This document shows, one piece after another, positions 1 through 6,020 of a stretch of DNA of 7,768 nt. The stretch's first letter is position 1; every line of letters starts with the position of its first letter. The notes below the pieces were generated by a model, which saw nothing but the letters and a program-made list of their open reading frames with translations, was not told the DNA's origin and did not search any database. Position numbers and translations under genes: made by a program. The DNA is from Gallionellaceae bacterium (lineage in GTDB: Bacteria > Pseudomonadota > Gammaproteobacteria > Burkholderiales > Gallionellaceae): contig PLYB01000326.1 in the NCBI GenBank assembly GCA_003151655.1, forward strand, positions 415 to 8,182, written 5' to 3'.

Positions 1-947
1 ACGCCCTGCTCCGCCTGCTCGATCAAGGTATCGCGGAAGATTTCCCAAGTCAGGTCTTCGGCTTTGCCGTTCACCTTTTCCAATGCCTGATAGATCGGTA
101 CGGTGCCGATAGGCACAGGCGAGTTACGGATGATCCATTCGCGCGTCTCGTGGATGTGCTTGCCGGTAGAAAGATCCATTACCGTATCGCCGCCCCAGCG
201 TATCGCCCAAGTCATCTTTTCCACTTCTTCCTGAATGCTGGAACCGAGTGCGGAATTGCCAATGTTGGCGTTGATCTTCACCAGAAAGTTGCGCCCGATA
301 ATCATCGGCTCGACTTCGGGGTGATTGATGTTGGCGGTGATAACGGCGCGTCCGGCAGCGACTTCGCTGCGCACAAATTCGGGCGTGATTTCTTTGGGCA
401 TAGGCGCGCCGAAATTCTCGCCCGCATGCTGCTGCAACATCATGGCGGAAAGTCCGTCGCGCTTTTGGTTTTCGCGAATGGCGATATATTCCATCTCCGG
501 CGTAATAATGCCTTGCCGCGCATAGTGCATCTGGGTGACGTTCTTGCCGGGCTTGGCTTTGCGCGGTGTGTGTTGCAAATTGAAACGCATCTGTGCAAGT
601 TCGGGGTCGTTTAAACGTTGCTGACCATATTCCGAGGTGAGCTGCGCCAAGGGTTCAGCGTCGTTGCGCTCGGCGATCCACGCGGCGCGCATTTCCGCCA
701 AGCCGGAACGGATGTCGATCTTTACTGCCGGGTCGGTATAAGGGCCGGAACAGTCATACACGTAAATCGGTGAATTGGTTTCTTCGCCCGCACTGGTGTG
801 GGTTGAAGTCTGGCTGATTTCGCGCATCGGCACGCGGATGTCGGGACGCGAACCTTGCACATAAATCTTGCGCGAATTCGGCAACGGTTTGACCGCCGCT
901 TCATCGACGTGCGCGGTAGTGGCTAAGAATTGGGGATTGGCGTTCAT
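1..947 (-). CDS. thiC: Phosphomethylpyrimidine synthase ThiC, N-terminal half (runs off left edge)
   Basis: ThiC is the radical-SAM enzyme that rearranges aminoimidazole ribotide into hydroxymethylpyrimidine phosphate, the pyrimidine half of thiamin, in the cytoplasm. The visible 315 codons start MNANPQFLATTAHVDEAAV and include family-typical stretches: SRPDIRVPMREI near residue 30, PIYVYDCSGPY near 60, TPEMEYIAIREN near 150, FVRSEVAAGRAVI near 195, INANIGNSALGSS near 235 and the run WGGDTVMDLSTGKHIHETR near 260. The family is about 630 residues long, so the C-terminal half with the CX2CX4C iron-sulfur motif lies outside the window. The ATG at 947-945 is preceded by GGAG (957-954) with a 6-base spacer, which fixes the start. 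A TPP riboswitch sits directly upstream, which independently supports the assignment and implies repression by thiamin pyrophosphate. No frameshift is visible. Identity is near certain. Confidence 0.97.
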   Translation of the reverse strand, partial: MNANPQFLATTAHVDEAAVKPLPNSRKIYVQGSRPDIRVPMREISQTSTHTSAGEETNSPIYVYDCSGPYTDPAVKIDIRSGLAEMRAAWIAERNDAEPLAQLTSEYGQQRLNDPELAQMRFNLQHTPRKAKPGKNVTQMHYARQGIITPEMEYIAIRENQKRDGLSAMMLQQHAGENFGAPMPKEITPEFVRSEVAAGRAVITANINHPEVEPMIIGRNFLVKINANIGNSALGSSIQEEVEKMTWAIRWGGDTVMDLSTGKHIHETREWIIRNSPVPIGTVPIYQALEKVNGKAEDLTWEIFRDTLIEQAEQG

Positions 948-952
948 TTGCA

Positions 953-988
953 GCTCCAAAAATCCGGGAGCATCGGTTGATGCTTCCC
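953..988 (-). promoter_or_regulatory. Riboswitch expression platform: Shine-Dalgarno sequestering switch of thiC
   Basis: Two mutually exclusive helices can be drawn on the minus-strand RNA. Helix A pairs GGGAAGCAUC (988-979), which includes the 3' strand of aptamer P1, with GAUGCUCCC (974-966) across an AACC loop, with one bulged A. Helix B pairs GCUCC (971-967) with GGAGC (957-953), which contains the thiC ribosome binding site, across a 9-base loop. TPP binding would hold 984-982 in P1, disrupt helix A and free GCUCC to mask the ribosome site. Without TPP, helix A holds GCUCC and translation is open. The base pairing is seen in the sequence; the switching logic is inferred. Confidence 0.7.
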
Positions 989-1058
989 TACGACGGCATG
1001 ACCCGTACAGGTTCAGAGGGTATATCTCACTCCGCCATCGCGGAGACCCCTAGCGAGG
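980..1058 (-). promoter_or_regulatory. TPP riboswitch aptamer (THI element)
   Basis: Read on the minus strand, the leader of thiC carries the conserved thi-box: GGGGU (1050-1046), a 6-bp P3 hairpin CUCCGC/GCGGAG with a GAUG loop (1045-1030), the J3/2 motif UGAGA (1029-1025), ACCC (1021-1018) closing P2, then CUGAACCUG, a P5 stem CGG/CCG, and the terminal CGUAGGGAAGC. P1 can be closed by GCU (1054-1052) with AGC (984-982), which is short. The order and spacing match the E. coli thiM/thiC aptamers as I remember them. It senses thiamin pyrophosphate and should lower thiC expression when TPP is plentiful. The outer borders are approximate because P1 is only about 3 bp here. Confidence 0.95.
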
Positions 1059-1107
1059 ATCGCAAGTTACTGGAAAGGCCTTTTAAAAGCAAGCGAAGGC
1101 AGAGACG

Positions 1108-1136
1108 TTGAGCGCCGGGGGTACGCTTGCTATACT
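1108..1136 (+). promoter_or_regulatory. Putative sigma-70 promoter of the PCMT-like gene
   Basis: TTGAGC (1108-1113) and TATACT (1131-1136) are separated by 17 bases. Transcription would begin near 1143, leaving a leader of about 40 bases before the ATG at 1185. The -10 box is 5 of 6 to consensus. It shares bases 1131-1134 with the -10 box of the opposing thiC promoter. Confidence 0.6.
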
Positions 1137-1157
1137 GTCGATACGAACTAACGACAA
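1129..1157 (-). promoter_or_regulatory. Putative sigma-70 promoter of thiC
   Basis: On the minus strand TTGTCG (1157-1152) and TATAGC (1134-1129) are separated by exactly 17 bases. Transcription would start near 1122 and give a leader of about 175 bases that contains the complete TPP aptamer. The -10 box overlaps the -10 box of the divergent promoter on the plus strand. Both hexamers have 4 of 6 consensus bases, so this is a plausible rather than certain call. Confidence 0.45.
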
Positions 1158-1184
1158 TGCTCTAAAGAGCGAGGGACGAACGAT

Positions 1185-1829
1185 ATGGAACAAGCGCGTT
1201 TTAATATGGTTGAACAGCAGATACGTCCATGGGATGTACTCGACACGGAAGTGCTGGATTTGTTGAAAAAGGTTAAACGCGAGCAGTTCGTTCCCATGAG
1301 TCAGCGTGCGCTGGCCTTTATGGATATAGATATTCCGCTGGGCCATGGCGCGAAGATGTGGCAGCCGAAGCTGGAAGCACGTGCATTGCAGTCACTGAAG
1401 TTGAAGCAAGGTGACCAAGTGTTGGAAGTGGGTACTGGCAGCGGTTATTTGACGGCGCTGTTGTCCAGCTTGGCAACGCATGTAACAAGTGTGGAAATAG
1501 TGGCCGAACTGAGTGCGCAAGCTGAACGCAATCTGGCGGCATACCATATCGACAATGTAACGCTTGAGGTTGGCGACGCGGCGAACGGCTGGGGTACGAC
1601 GCAGTATGATGCGGTCGTCCTGACCGGTTCAGTGCCTTTGCAACCGACCGCCTTGCTGAATAATCTGAAAGTCGGCGGACGTTTGTTTGCGGTGGTCGGT
1701 GATGCCCCGGCAATGCAGGCATGTTTGATCACACGCAAGGCAGATGATAAGTTCGAGAGTGTCACTTTGTTTGAAACGAGTGTTGAACCCTTGCAGAACG
1801 CGCAGCAGCCACAGCGATTCGTTTTTTAA
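1185..1829 (+). CDS. PCMT-family methyltransferase (protein-L-isoaspartate O-methyltransferase-like), 214 aa
   Basis: This is a cytoplasmic SAM-dependent methyltransferase of the protein-L-isoaspartate O-methyltransferase (PCMT) family by overall layout. The N-terminus MEQARFNMVEQQIRPWDVLD and REQFVP (32-37) follow the family pattern MVE-Q-I-R...REXFVP. SAM motif I is VLEVGTGSGYLT (79-90), the acidic post-I residue is in SVEI (102-105), motif II is YDAVVLTGSV (141-150) and motif III is LKVGGRLFAVVG (161-172). Odd point: where true PCMT enzymes carry G-Q/A-T-I-S-Q/A-P, this protein reads GAKMWQP (55-61), losing the conserved hydroxyl residues, and the usual T-A-A-A-P after motif II reads LTGSVP. 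Isoaspartate repair activity is therefore doubtful and another methyl acceptor is possible. The ATG at 1185 has GAGGG (1171-1175) 9 bases upstream. It lies upstream of tolC in the same direction, but tolC has its own promoter. Family assignment is firm; exact substrate is unknown. Confidence 0.88.
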   Translation: MEQARFNMVEQQIRPWDVLDTEVLDLLKKVKREQFVPMSQRALAFMDIDIPLGHGAKMWQPKLEARALQSLKLKQGDQVLEVGTGSGYLTALLSSLATHVTSVEIVAELSAQAERNLAAYHIDNVTLEVGDAANGWGTTQYDAVVLTGSVPLQPTALLNNLKVGGRLFAVVGDAPAMQACLITRKADDKFESVTLFETSVEPLQNAQQPQRFVF

Positions 1830-1864
1830 CCCATAGGCGTTGAGGCATCCAAAGTCAAGGGGTA

Positions 1865-1890
1865 GTAGGTCGGGCTTCAGCCCGACCTAC
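1865..1890 (+). repeat. REP element (GTAG-headed palindrome), single copy
   Basis: A perfect 11-bp stem, GTAGGTCGGGC (1865-1875) and GCCCGACCTAC (1880-1890), encloses the loop TTCA (1876-1879). The GTAG tetranucleotide followed by a GC-rich hairpin is the hallmark of REP sequences mobilised by REP-associated tyrosine transposases (RAYTs). It lies between the PCMT-like gene and tolC and ends on the base before the tolC -35 box. The hairpin could slow upstream transcription, but no T-run follows, so I do not call it an intrinsic terminator. A related pair occurs at 3349-3412. Confidence 0.8.
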
Positions 1891-1919
1891 TTGAAACTGA
1901 ACTGTCTTATCTGTAATGT
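1891..1919 (+). promoter_or_regulatory. Putative sigma-70 promoter of tolC
   Basis: TTGAAA (1891-1896) and TAATGT (1914-1919) are separated by 17 bases; the start point would be near 1926, about 30 bases before the tolC ATG. The -35 box directly abuts the REP palindrome. AT-rich sequence (TATCTAATATATT, 1926-1938) follows. Confidence 0.55.
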
Positions 1920-1956
1920 TAGCAATATCTAATATATTCTGTTCGGTGCAGATAAA

Positions 1957-3285
1957 ATGAAATTGTCCAAATCCGCTTTATTCGTATTAACCGCTTTTGC
2001 TGCCAGCCCGGTGTTTGCGGCAGATTTGCTCGAAACCTATCAAGCGGCCTTAAGTCAGGACGCGGTGATTGCTTCTGCGCGCGCGGCACAACAGGCCGGT
2101 AAAGAAAAGCTGACGCAAGGTCGTTCGTTATTGTTGCCAAGCGTAAATTTGAGCGCAAACTTGATGCAAAATCAAATTGCAGTATCTGGGTTCCCATTTC
2201 CGACAACGAACTACCAAACATCTGGTGGTACGGTCAGTCTTGCTCAGCCGCTGTTTCGGATGCAAAACTGGGAGTCGTATTCACAATCTGAAATCCAAGT
2301 GGCAATAACTGATGAACAATATAATCAAGCGCAACATGACTTGATTCTAAGAGTTGCACAGAGTTACTTTGATGTGCTGATTGCACAAGATACGGTGGAA
2401 CTAGCCGGAGCACAGAAACAGGCGATAGCAGAGCAACTTAATCAGGCGAAGCGAAACTTTGAAGTCGGCACTGCCACGATTACTGATACGTATGAAGCGC
2501 AGGCGCGTTACGATCTGACTGGCTATCAGGAAATTACGGCGGCCAGCAGTTTGGAAGTTAAAAGCCGGACATTGCAACAAATTACCAATTCCGCACCCGG
2601 CGGGTTGCGCAGGTTGGGTAATGAACTTAAATTGGAAGAGCCCCTGCCGGCAGATGTAGAGAAATGGGTAGCGGATGCATTGCAAAACAATATTCAAATT
2701 TCAATTGCAACAGGCACAGAACAGATAGCAGAAAAACAAATGACACTAACGATGGGTGGACATATGCCAACCCTAGACTTGGTCGCGAACTATACTCAAA
2801 GTTTTTCAAATCCTACAGTCGTCGCGGGAGTTGGGTCTTATCCCGTTAATTCGGATGTCACGACCAAGGCAATTGGAATTCAGCTCAACATGCCTCTTTT
2901 CCAAGGCGGCGTAACGCAGTCAAAGTATCGTGAAGCTGAAGCTGGTCGCGACAAAGCCAGGCAAGATCTGGAAAATGTCCGCCGTACTGTCGCCGTGCAA
3001 ACACGCCAAGCTTACCTAGGTGTGGTGAGTGGTATCGCTCAAGTGCGGGCATTGCAGCAAGCATTGAAATCGAGCGAGAGTTTGTTGGAGGCGAGCAAAT
3101 TAGGACAAAGCGTGGGCGTGCGCACCAATTTGGATGTTTTGAATGCGCAGCAACAGCTATATTCGACCCGCCGGGATTTGTATCAGGCTGAATACAATTA
3201 CCTGATTAGCCGTTTGCGTCTCCAAGATGCGGTGGGCACATTGAGCGAGCAGGATTTAAGCGCGGTCAATCAGGCATTGCACTAA
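1957..3285 (+). CDS. tolC: TolC-family outer membrane efflux/secretion channel, 442 aa
   Basis: TolC-type proteins form trimeric outer-membrane barrels with a long periplasmic alpha-helical tunnel that serves tripartite efflux pumps and type I secretion. A signal peptide is clear: MKLSKSALFVLTAFAASPVFA, with cleavage expected after A21 before ADLLETYQAAL. The mature protein shows the family's internal duplication. Repeat 1 has LLLPSVNLSANL (58-69), LAQPLF (95-100) and FEVGTATITDTYEAQARYD (168-186). Repeat 2 has GGHMPTLDLVANY (267-279), LNMPLFQGG (310-318) and SVGVRTNLDVLNAQQQLY (385-402). The length of 442 is normal for the type I secretion TolC subfamily, and the long C-terminal tail of E. 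coli TolC is absent. The ATG at 1957 is chosen because it gives the complete signal peptide; the upstream ribosome site is weak. No pump or membrane-fusion gene is adjacent, as expected for a shared TolC. Family near certain; orthology to E. coli tolC likely. Confidence 0.95.
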   Translation: MKLSKSALFVLTAFAASPVFAADLLETYQAALSQDAVIASARAAQQAGKEKLTQGRSLLLPSVNLSANLMQNQIAVSGFPFPTTNYQTSGGTVSLAQPLFRMQNWESYSQSEIQVAITDEQYNQAQHDLILRVAQSYFDVLIAQDTVELAGAQKQAIAEQLNQAKRNFEVGTATITDTYEAQARYDLTGYQEITAASSLEVKSRTLQQITNSAPGGLRRLGNELKLEEPLPADVEKWVADALQNNIQISIATGTEQIAEKQMTLTMGGHMPTLDLVANYTQSFSNPTVVAGVGSYPVNSDVTTKAIGIQLNMPLFQGGVTQSKYREAEAGRDKARQDLENVRRTVAVQTRQAYLGVVSGIAQVRALQQALKSSESLLEASKLGQSVGVRTNLDVLNAQQQLYSTRRDLYQAEYNYLISRLRLQDAVGTLSEQDLSAVNQALH

Positions 3286-3348
3286 TCCATTTTGGTGAGG
3301 GTGAAAACTGCTCTATCTTTATTCTAAGCCGGAACCAACAGAGTTTAT

Positions 3349-3412
3349 GTAGGTCGGGCTTCAGCCAGACATGCCTGTCCTGACGAAGCAGTCGGGTTGA
3401 AACCCGACCTAC
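3349..3412. repeat. BIME: inverted pair of GTAG-type REP elements between convergent genes
   Basis: The left REP (3349-3370, plus orientation) reads GTAG, then GTCGGGC, loop TTCA and GCCAGAC, a stem with one mismatch. The right REP (3412-3391, minus orientation) reads GTAG, then GTCGGGT, loop TTCA and ACCCGAC, a perfect 7-bp stem. They are separated by 20 bases (3371-3390). GTAGGTCGGG (3349-3358) and CCCGACCTAC (3403-3412) can also pair with each other, forming one large structure. Both copies match the single REP at 1865-1890. Placement between the 3' ends of tolC and waaA is typical of BIMEs, where such structures can stabilise mRNA ends or block read-through. No separate intrinsic terminator is visible here. 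Confidence 0.8.
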
Positions 3413-3432
3413 GCCCCAGTGGATTTATTGGG

Positions 3433-4707
3433 TTAATGTGGATCCATAGCCTTGCTCACTTCAGCCAACGCACGTTCAGTTGCTCCCTGATTGGATTTTA
3501 CGAAACTCAAGCCCGCTGCGGACATCGTTTGAATTTGTTCCGGCGCAGAAAATAATTCCTGTACAGCCAGCGTAATTTCTGCGGCATCGGCTACGCGCTT
3601 GGCTGCGCCGCATGCCGTGGCAAGCTGACATGCCTGGGCAAAGTTGTAGGTGTGCAGGCCGATCAAAACCGGTGTGCCGACGGCGCAGGCCTCAATTAGA
3701 TTCTGTCCGCCAAACGGCAGCAGACTGCCTCCGATAAAGGCAACATCACAGGCAGCATAGTAGGCAAACATCTCCCCCATTGAGTCGCCCAGTACGACTT
3801 GCGTGTCCGCGTGAATTACTTGATTGCTGCTGCGCAGTTGATGTTTAAAGCCGTTTTGCTCGATTAGTACCGCTACTGCGCTGAAGCGTTGCGGATGGCG
3901 CGGTACGATAATGACGAGCAAATCAGGTATTTCAACTTCCTTGAGCGCAGCCAGAATTAGTGCTTCTTCGCCTTCACGTGTGCTGGCGACTAAAAATACT
4001 TTTCGTTCTGCACCGAAAGAAATGCGCAGTTGTTTACCCAATTCGAGCATAGCTGGGGGCGGTTCAATATCGAATTTCAAATTGCCCATTTGCGAGATAT
4101 TGATGCCACCCAAAAAGCGCAGACGTTTTGCATCGGCTTCAGTTTGGGCGGAGATCGAATTAAGTTCGCTCAATCCTTGACGGGCAAGATTGGGAAAAAG
4201 TGCATAGCGTGCGGAGGATTTTTTCGATAGCCGCGCATTTAGCAGAAGCAAAGGAATTTGCTTGGCATGACAAAGGTGAATGAGATTAAACCAGATTTCT
4301 GTTTCCAGCAGAATACCGATGCGCGGCTGAAAGTGTTTTAAAAATCGGCGTACGGCAAAAGGGTAGTCATACGGCAGATAAACCCGCATTACCTTGTCGC
4401 CATATAGTTGCTCGCTGGTCGCTCGGCCTGTTGGCGTGGTGTGCGTGAGCAGTAATTGGTGATCGGGGTAACATTCGGACAGTCGTTGTATTAGTGATGC
4501 TGCGGCACGTGTTTCACCGACCGAAACAGTGTGCAGCCAGATGATTGGTTTGTCAGAGTTTATGGCATAAAAACCGAAACGTTCCGGGATATGTTTGAGA
4601 TATTCCGGTTGTTTACGACCACGCCACAGCAGATGAAAAAAGACGTAGGGTAATGCCAGCCAGAGCAGCGCAGTGTAGGCAAAGGGAGAGTCAAAAAGTT
4701 TTTTCAT
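3433..4707 (-). CDS. waaA: 3-deoxy-D-manno-octulosonic acid (Kdo) transferase WaaA/KdtA, 424 aa
   Basis: WaaA (GT30, GT-B fold) transfers Kdo from CMP-Kdo to the lipid A precursor on the cytoplasmic face of the inner membrane, the first step of LPS core assembly. An N-terminal hydrophobic anchor spans about residues 10-28. Family motifs follow in order: WLHTVSVGETRAA (57-69) with the expected catalytic base Glu65, LLETEIWFN (133-141), NARLSKKS (157-164), GNLKFD (208-213), ASTREGEE (241-248), VPRHPQR (268-274) and GGSLLPFGGQNLIEA (326-340). Length matches the usual 420-430. The ATG overlaps the stop of the upstream heptosyltransferase gene by 4 bases (ATGA, 4707-4704), suggesting translational coupling in one operon. 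The sequence does not tell whether it adds one or two Kdo units. Essential or near-essential in most Gram-negatives. Confidence 0.96.
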   Translation of the reverse strand: MKKLFDSPFAYTALLWLALPYVFFHLLWRGRKQPEYLKHIPERFGFYAINSDKPIIWLHTVSVGETRAAASLIQRLSECYPDHQLLLTHTTPTGRATSEQLYGDKVMRVYLPYDYPFAVRRFLKHFQPRIGILLETEIWFNLIHLCHAKQIPLLLLNARLSKKSSARYALFPNLARQGLSELNSISAQTEADAKRLRFLGGINISQMGNLKFDIEPPPAMLELGKQLRISFGAERKVFLVASTREGEEALILAALKEVEIPDLLVIIVPRHPQRFSAVAVLIEQNGFKHQLRSSNQVIHADTQVVLGDSMGEMFAYYAACDVAFIGGSLLPFGGQNLIEACAVGTPVLIGLHTYNFAQACQLATACGAAKRVADAAEITLAVQELFSAPEQIQTMSAAGLSFVKSNQGATERALAEVSKAMDPH

Positions 4708-5753
4708 TTGTGTTTCAGTACTTTCTCCAGTTGCTGCATTACATCATCGATAGTGATTAAGGCCATTGCATCGGGGTGATGGACGCGGGTATTCCATGGA
4801 AGCTGGTCAGAATTTTTCCCCAGATATTTTTGTACTGCTTGCGGGTAACGATCCACACAGGATTTCATTTTTTGATAAGGTCCGGTCAATTTTGGTGAAG
4901 CGACGGCATACAGACCGATCACCGGAGTATTCATGGCTCTGGCGATATGGACAGAACCGGTGTCAGGAGCAATCAATACATCAACCAGACTCAGCAGCGC
5001 GGCAAGCTGTTTGGGTGTGGTCTTACCGCTGAGATTGAGCGTATGCTCGGGCGCTGACTGTGCAAGACTCGCGCACAGTGCTTGTTCCGCAGGCGCGTTA
5101 CCGCCGGTCAACACAATGCCACACTGCCAGCAGGAAACGGATTTCTCCACAACTGCTGCATAACGCTGTGCCAGCCAGTTGCGCTCAGCCTTGCTCCCCT
5201 GGGGATGGATAGCGATCCAGGGCTTGGGTAATTTATGCAACTGCTCGCGCGCCCAGTGAAAATCGCTTTCCTCAACAGGCAAACTCCAGATTGCTGAAGC
5301 AGGCTGGCCGGTCAATTTTTCCACAAACGCGAGAAAGCTATCAACCAGATGATTATCCTGAAATGGAATGCGCGTATTGCAAAACAACCACTGCCCTTCA
5401 CGTGCGCGGATTCGGTCAAAGCCGATTTTGACGGGGGCGTGCAGAGCGGGGTAGAGCAAATTAATACGCAAGTTAGCCTGCATGGCTAGCACCACATCGA
5501 AACGCCGCTGCTTAAATGCCCGATAGAACGCACGGTAATCAGCGAATGTTCGCGGCTTGTCGATCACTTCGAAATTCACGCCGTCCATTCCCTTGAGCAG
5601 CGCAAATGCCAACGGGCTGGTGATCCAGGTAATCGTCGCCGAGGGCAGGCTCTGTTGCAATGCGCGCACTGCCGCAGCCACCATGACGATGTCACCCAAG
5701 GCGGAGAAGCGGACGATGGCAATATGCAAATTTGGTGGAGCTGTATCAGTCAT
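4704..5753 (-). CDS. ADP-heptose:LPS heptosyltransferase, GT9 family (OpsX/WaaC-like), 349 aa
   Basis: GT9 enzymes move L-glycero-D-manno-heptose from ADP-heptose to the growing LPS inner core on the cytoplasmic side of the inner membrane. Family features: IAIVRFSALGDIVMVAAAV (11-29) with the catalytic-site Gly-Asp at 20-21, KIGFDRIRAREGQWLF (109-124), IHPQGSKAERNW (182-193), LTGG (215-218), NLSGKTTPKQLAALL (240-254) and the nucleotide-sugar motif PDTGSVHIA (263-271). The REGQWLF segment and overall style recall the OpsX branch (heptosyltransferase I of Haemophilus and relatives) more than E. coli WaaC; this is from memory, not an alignment, so no symbol is given. It precedes waaA with a 4-base overlap, and adding the first heptose to Kdo would fit that context. 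The ATG at 5753 has only a weak ribosome site; MTDTAPPNLH is a plausible short lead-in to the first beta strand. Another GT9 step (heptose II) is the main alternative. Confidence 0.88.
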   Translation of the reverse strand: MTDTAPPNLHIAIVRFSALGDIVMVAAAVRALQQSLPSATITWITSPLAFALLKGMDGVNFEVIDKPRTFADYRAFYRAFKQRRFDVVLAMQANLRINLLYPALHAPVKIGFDRIRAREGQWLFCNTRIPFQDNHLVDSFLAFVEKLTGQPASAIWSLPVEESDFHWAREQLHKLPKPWIAIHPQGSKAERNWLAQRYAAVVEKSVSCWQCGIVLTGGNAPAEQALCASLAQSAPEHTLNLSGKTTPKQLAALLSLVDVLIAPDTGSVHIARAMNTPVIGLYAVASPKLTGPYQKMKSCVDRYPQAVQKYLGKNSDQLPWNTRVHHPDAMALITIDDVMQQLEKVLKHK

Positions 5754-5870
5754 GCAAATTTAGAGAGCAGAAAACCCCGACATTGTAACGTTATCGCACA
5801 CGGATGGCTTGATACCATCAGTACAAGCCTGTTGCAATACGCACCAGCTCACTGGCTGGGTGTGCTAGAA

Positions 5871-5876
5871 ATTATA
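5871..5876 (-). promoter_or_regulatory. Possible -10 box for the heptosyltransferase-waaA operon
   Basis: The minus strand reads TATAAT, a perfect -10 hexamer, in an AT-rich tract (5867-5912). No good -35 box is seen 16-18 bases upstream. A start here would give a leader of about 110 bases, including a small hairpin CCAGC/GCTGG (5844-5859). A second, weaker candidate is TACAAT at 5787-5782, closer to the gene. Only one of these, or neither, may be used. Confidence 0.35.
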
Positions 5877-5970
5877 AATTAAACAAGATATTGTGGAATA
5901 TTTAAAAAGTGGAAGAGTGTCGCGGGCCTTCGTAAAGAGAAATGGCGAAACGTCTGGGGGACAGTCTTGG

Positions 5971-5976
5971 TAAAAT
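5971..5976 (+). promoter_or_regulatory. Possible -10 box for the GT2 gene pair
   Basis: TAAAAT lies 45 bases before the preferred ATG at 6021 and 15 before the alternative ATG at 5991. No recognisable -35 box is found at the right distance. If real, transcription would start near 5983 and favour the downstream ATG. The rest of 5754-6020 shows no gene that I can support. Confidence 0.25.
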
Positions 5977-6020
5977 CAATTTCTATTTGAATGCGCGGGT
6001 CGAAAAAGGCAGTGTTAAAC

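Noticed and set aside
150..614. 154-codon open frame on the plus strand
   Set aside because: It lies antisense to thiC, whose frame is unbroken and strongly conserved; no ribosome site or recognisable domain.
958..988. Hairpin GGGAAGCATC/GATGCTCCC followed by TTTTT on the minus strand, resembling an intrinsic terminator in the thiC leader
   Set aside because: The T-run (962-958) is only 5 long and is separated from the stem by several bases. The hairpin uses the aptamer's own P1 strand, so TPP would prevent rather than promote termination, the wrong sign for thiC. The ribosome-site masking model explains the bases better.
868..1053. 61-codon plus-strand open frame across the riboswitch
   Set aside because: It spans the thiC start and the aptamer on the opposite strand; the RNA structure explains the conserved bases and no protein family is recognisable.
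1318..1722. 134-codon open frame on the minus strand
   Set aside because: Antisense shadow of the PCMT-like gene with a composition typical of reversed coding sequence.
1865..1890. REP palindrome as an intrinsic terminator of the PCMT-like gene
   Set aside because: No T-run follows; the next bases TTGAAACTGA form a -35 box instead. The same palindrome recurs at 3349-3412, which marks it as a repeat family.
5655..5882. 75-codon plus-strand frame entering the gap between the divergent LPS operons
   Set aside because: Most of it is antisense to the heptosyltransferase gene, it has no good ribosome site, and the protein resembles nothing I know.
5991..6020. Upstream ATG at 5991 as start of the WaaE-like gene
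   Set aside because: No ribosome site precedes it, the extra residues MRGSKKAVLN are not typical of the family, and a possible -10 box ends only 15 bases upstream. It remains possible, so it is noted in the gene entry.
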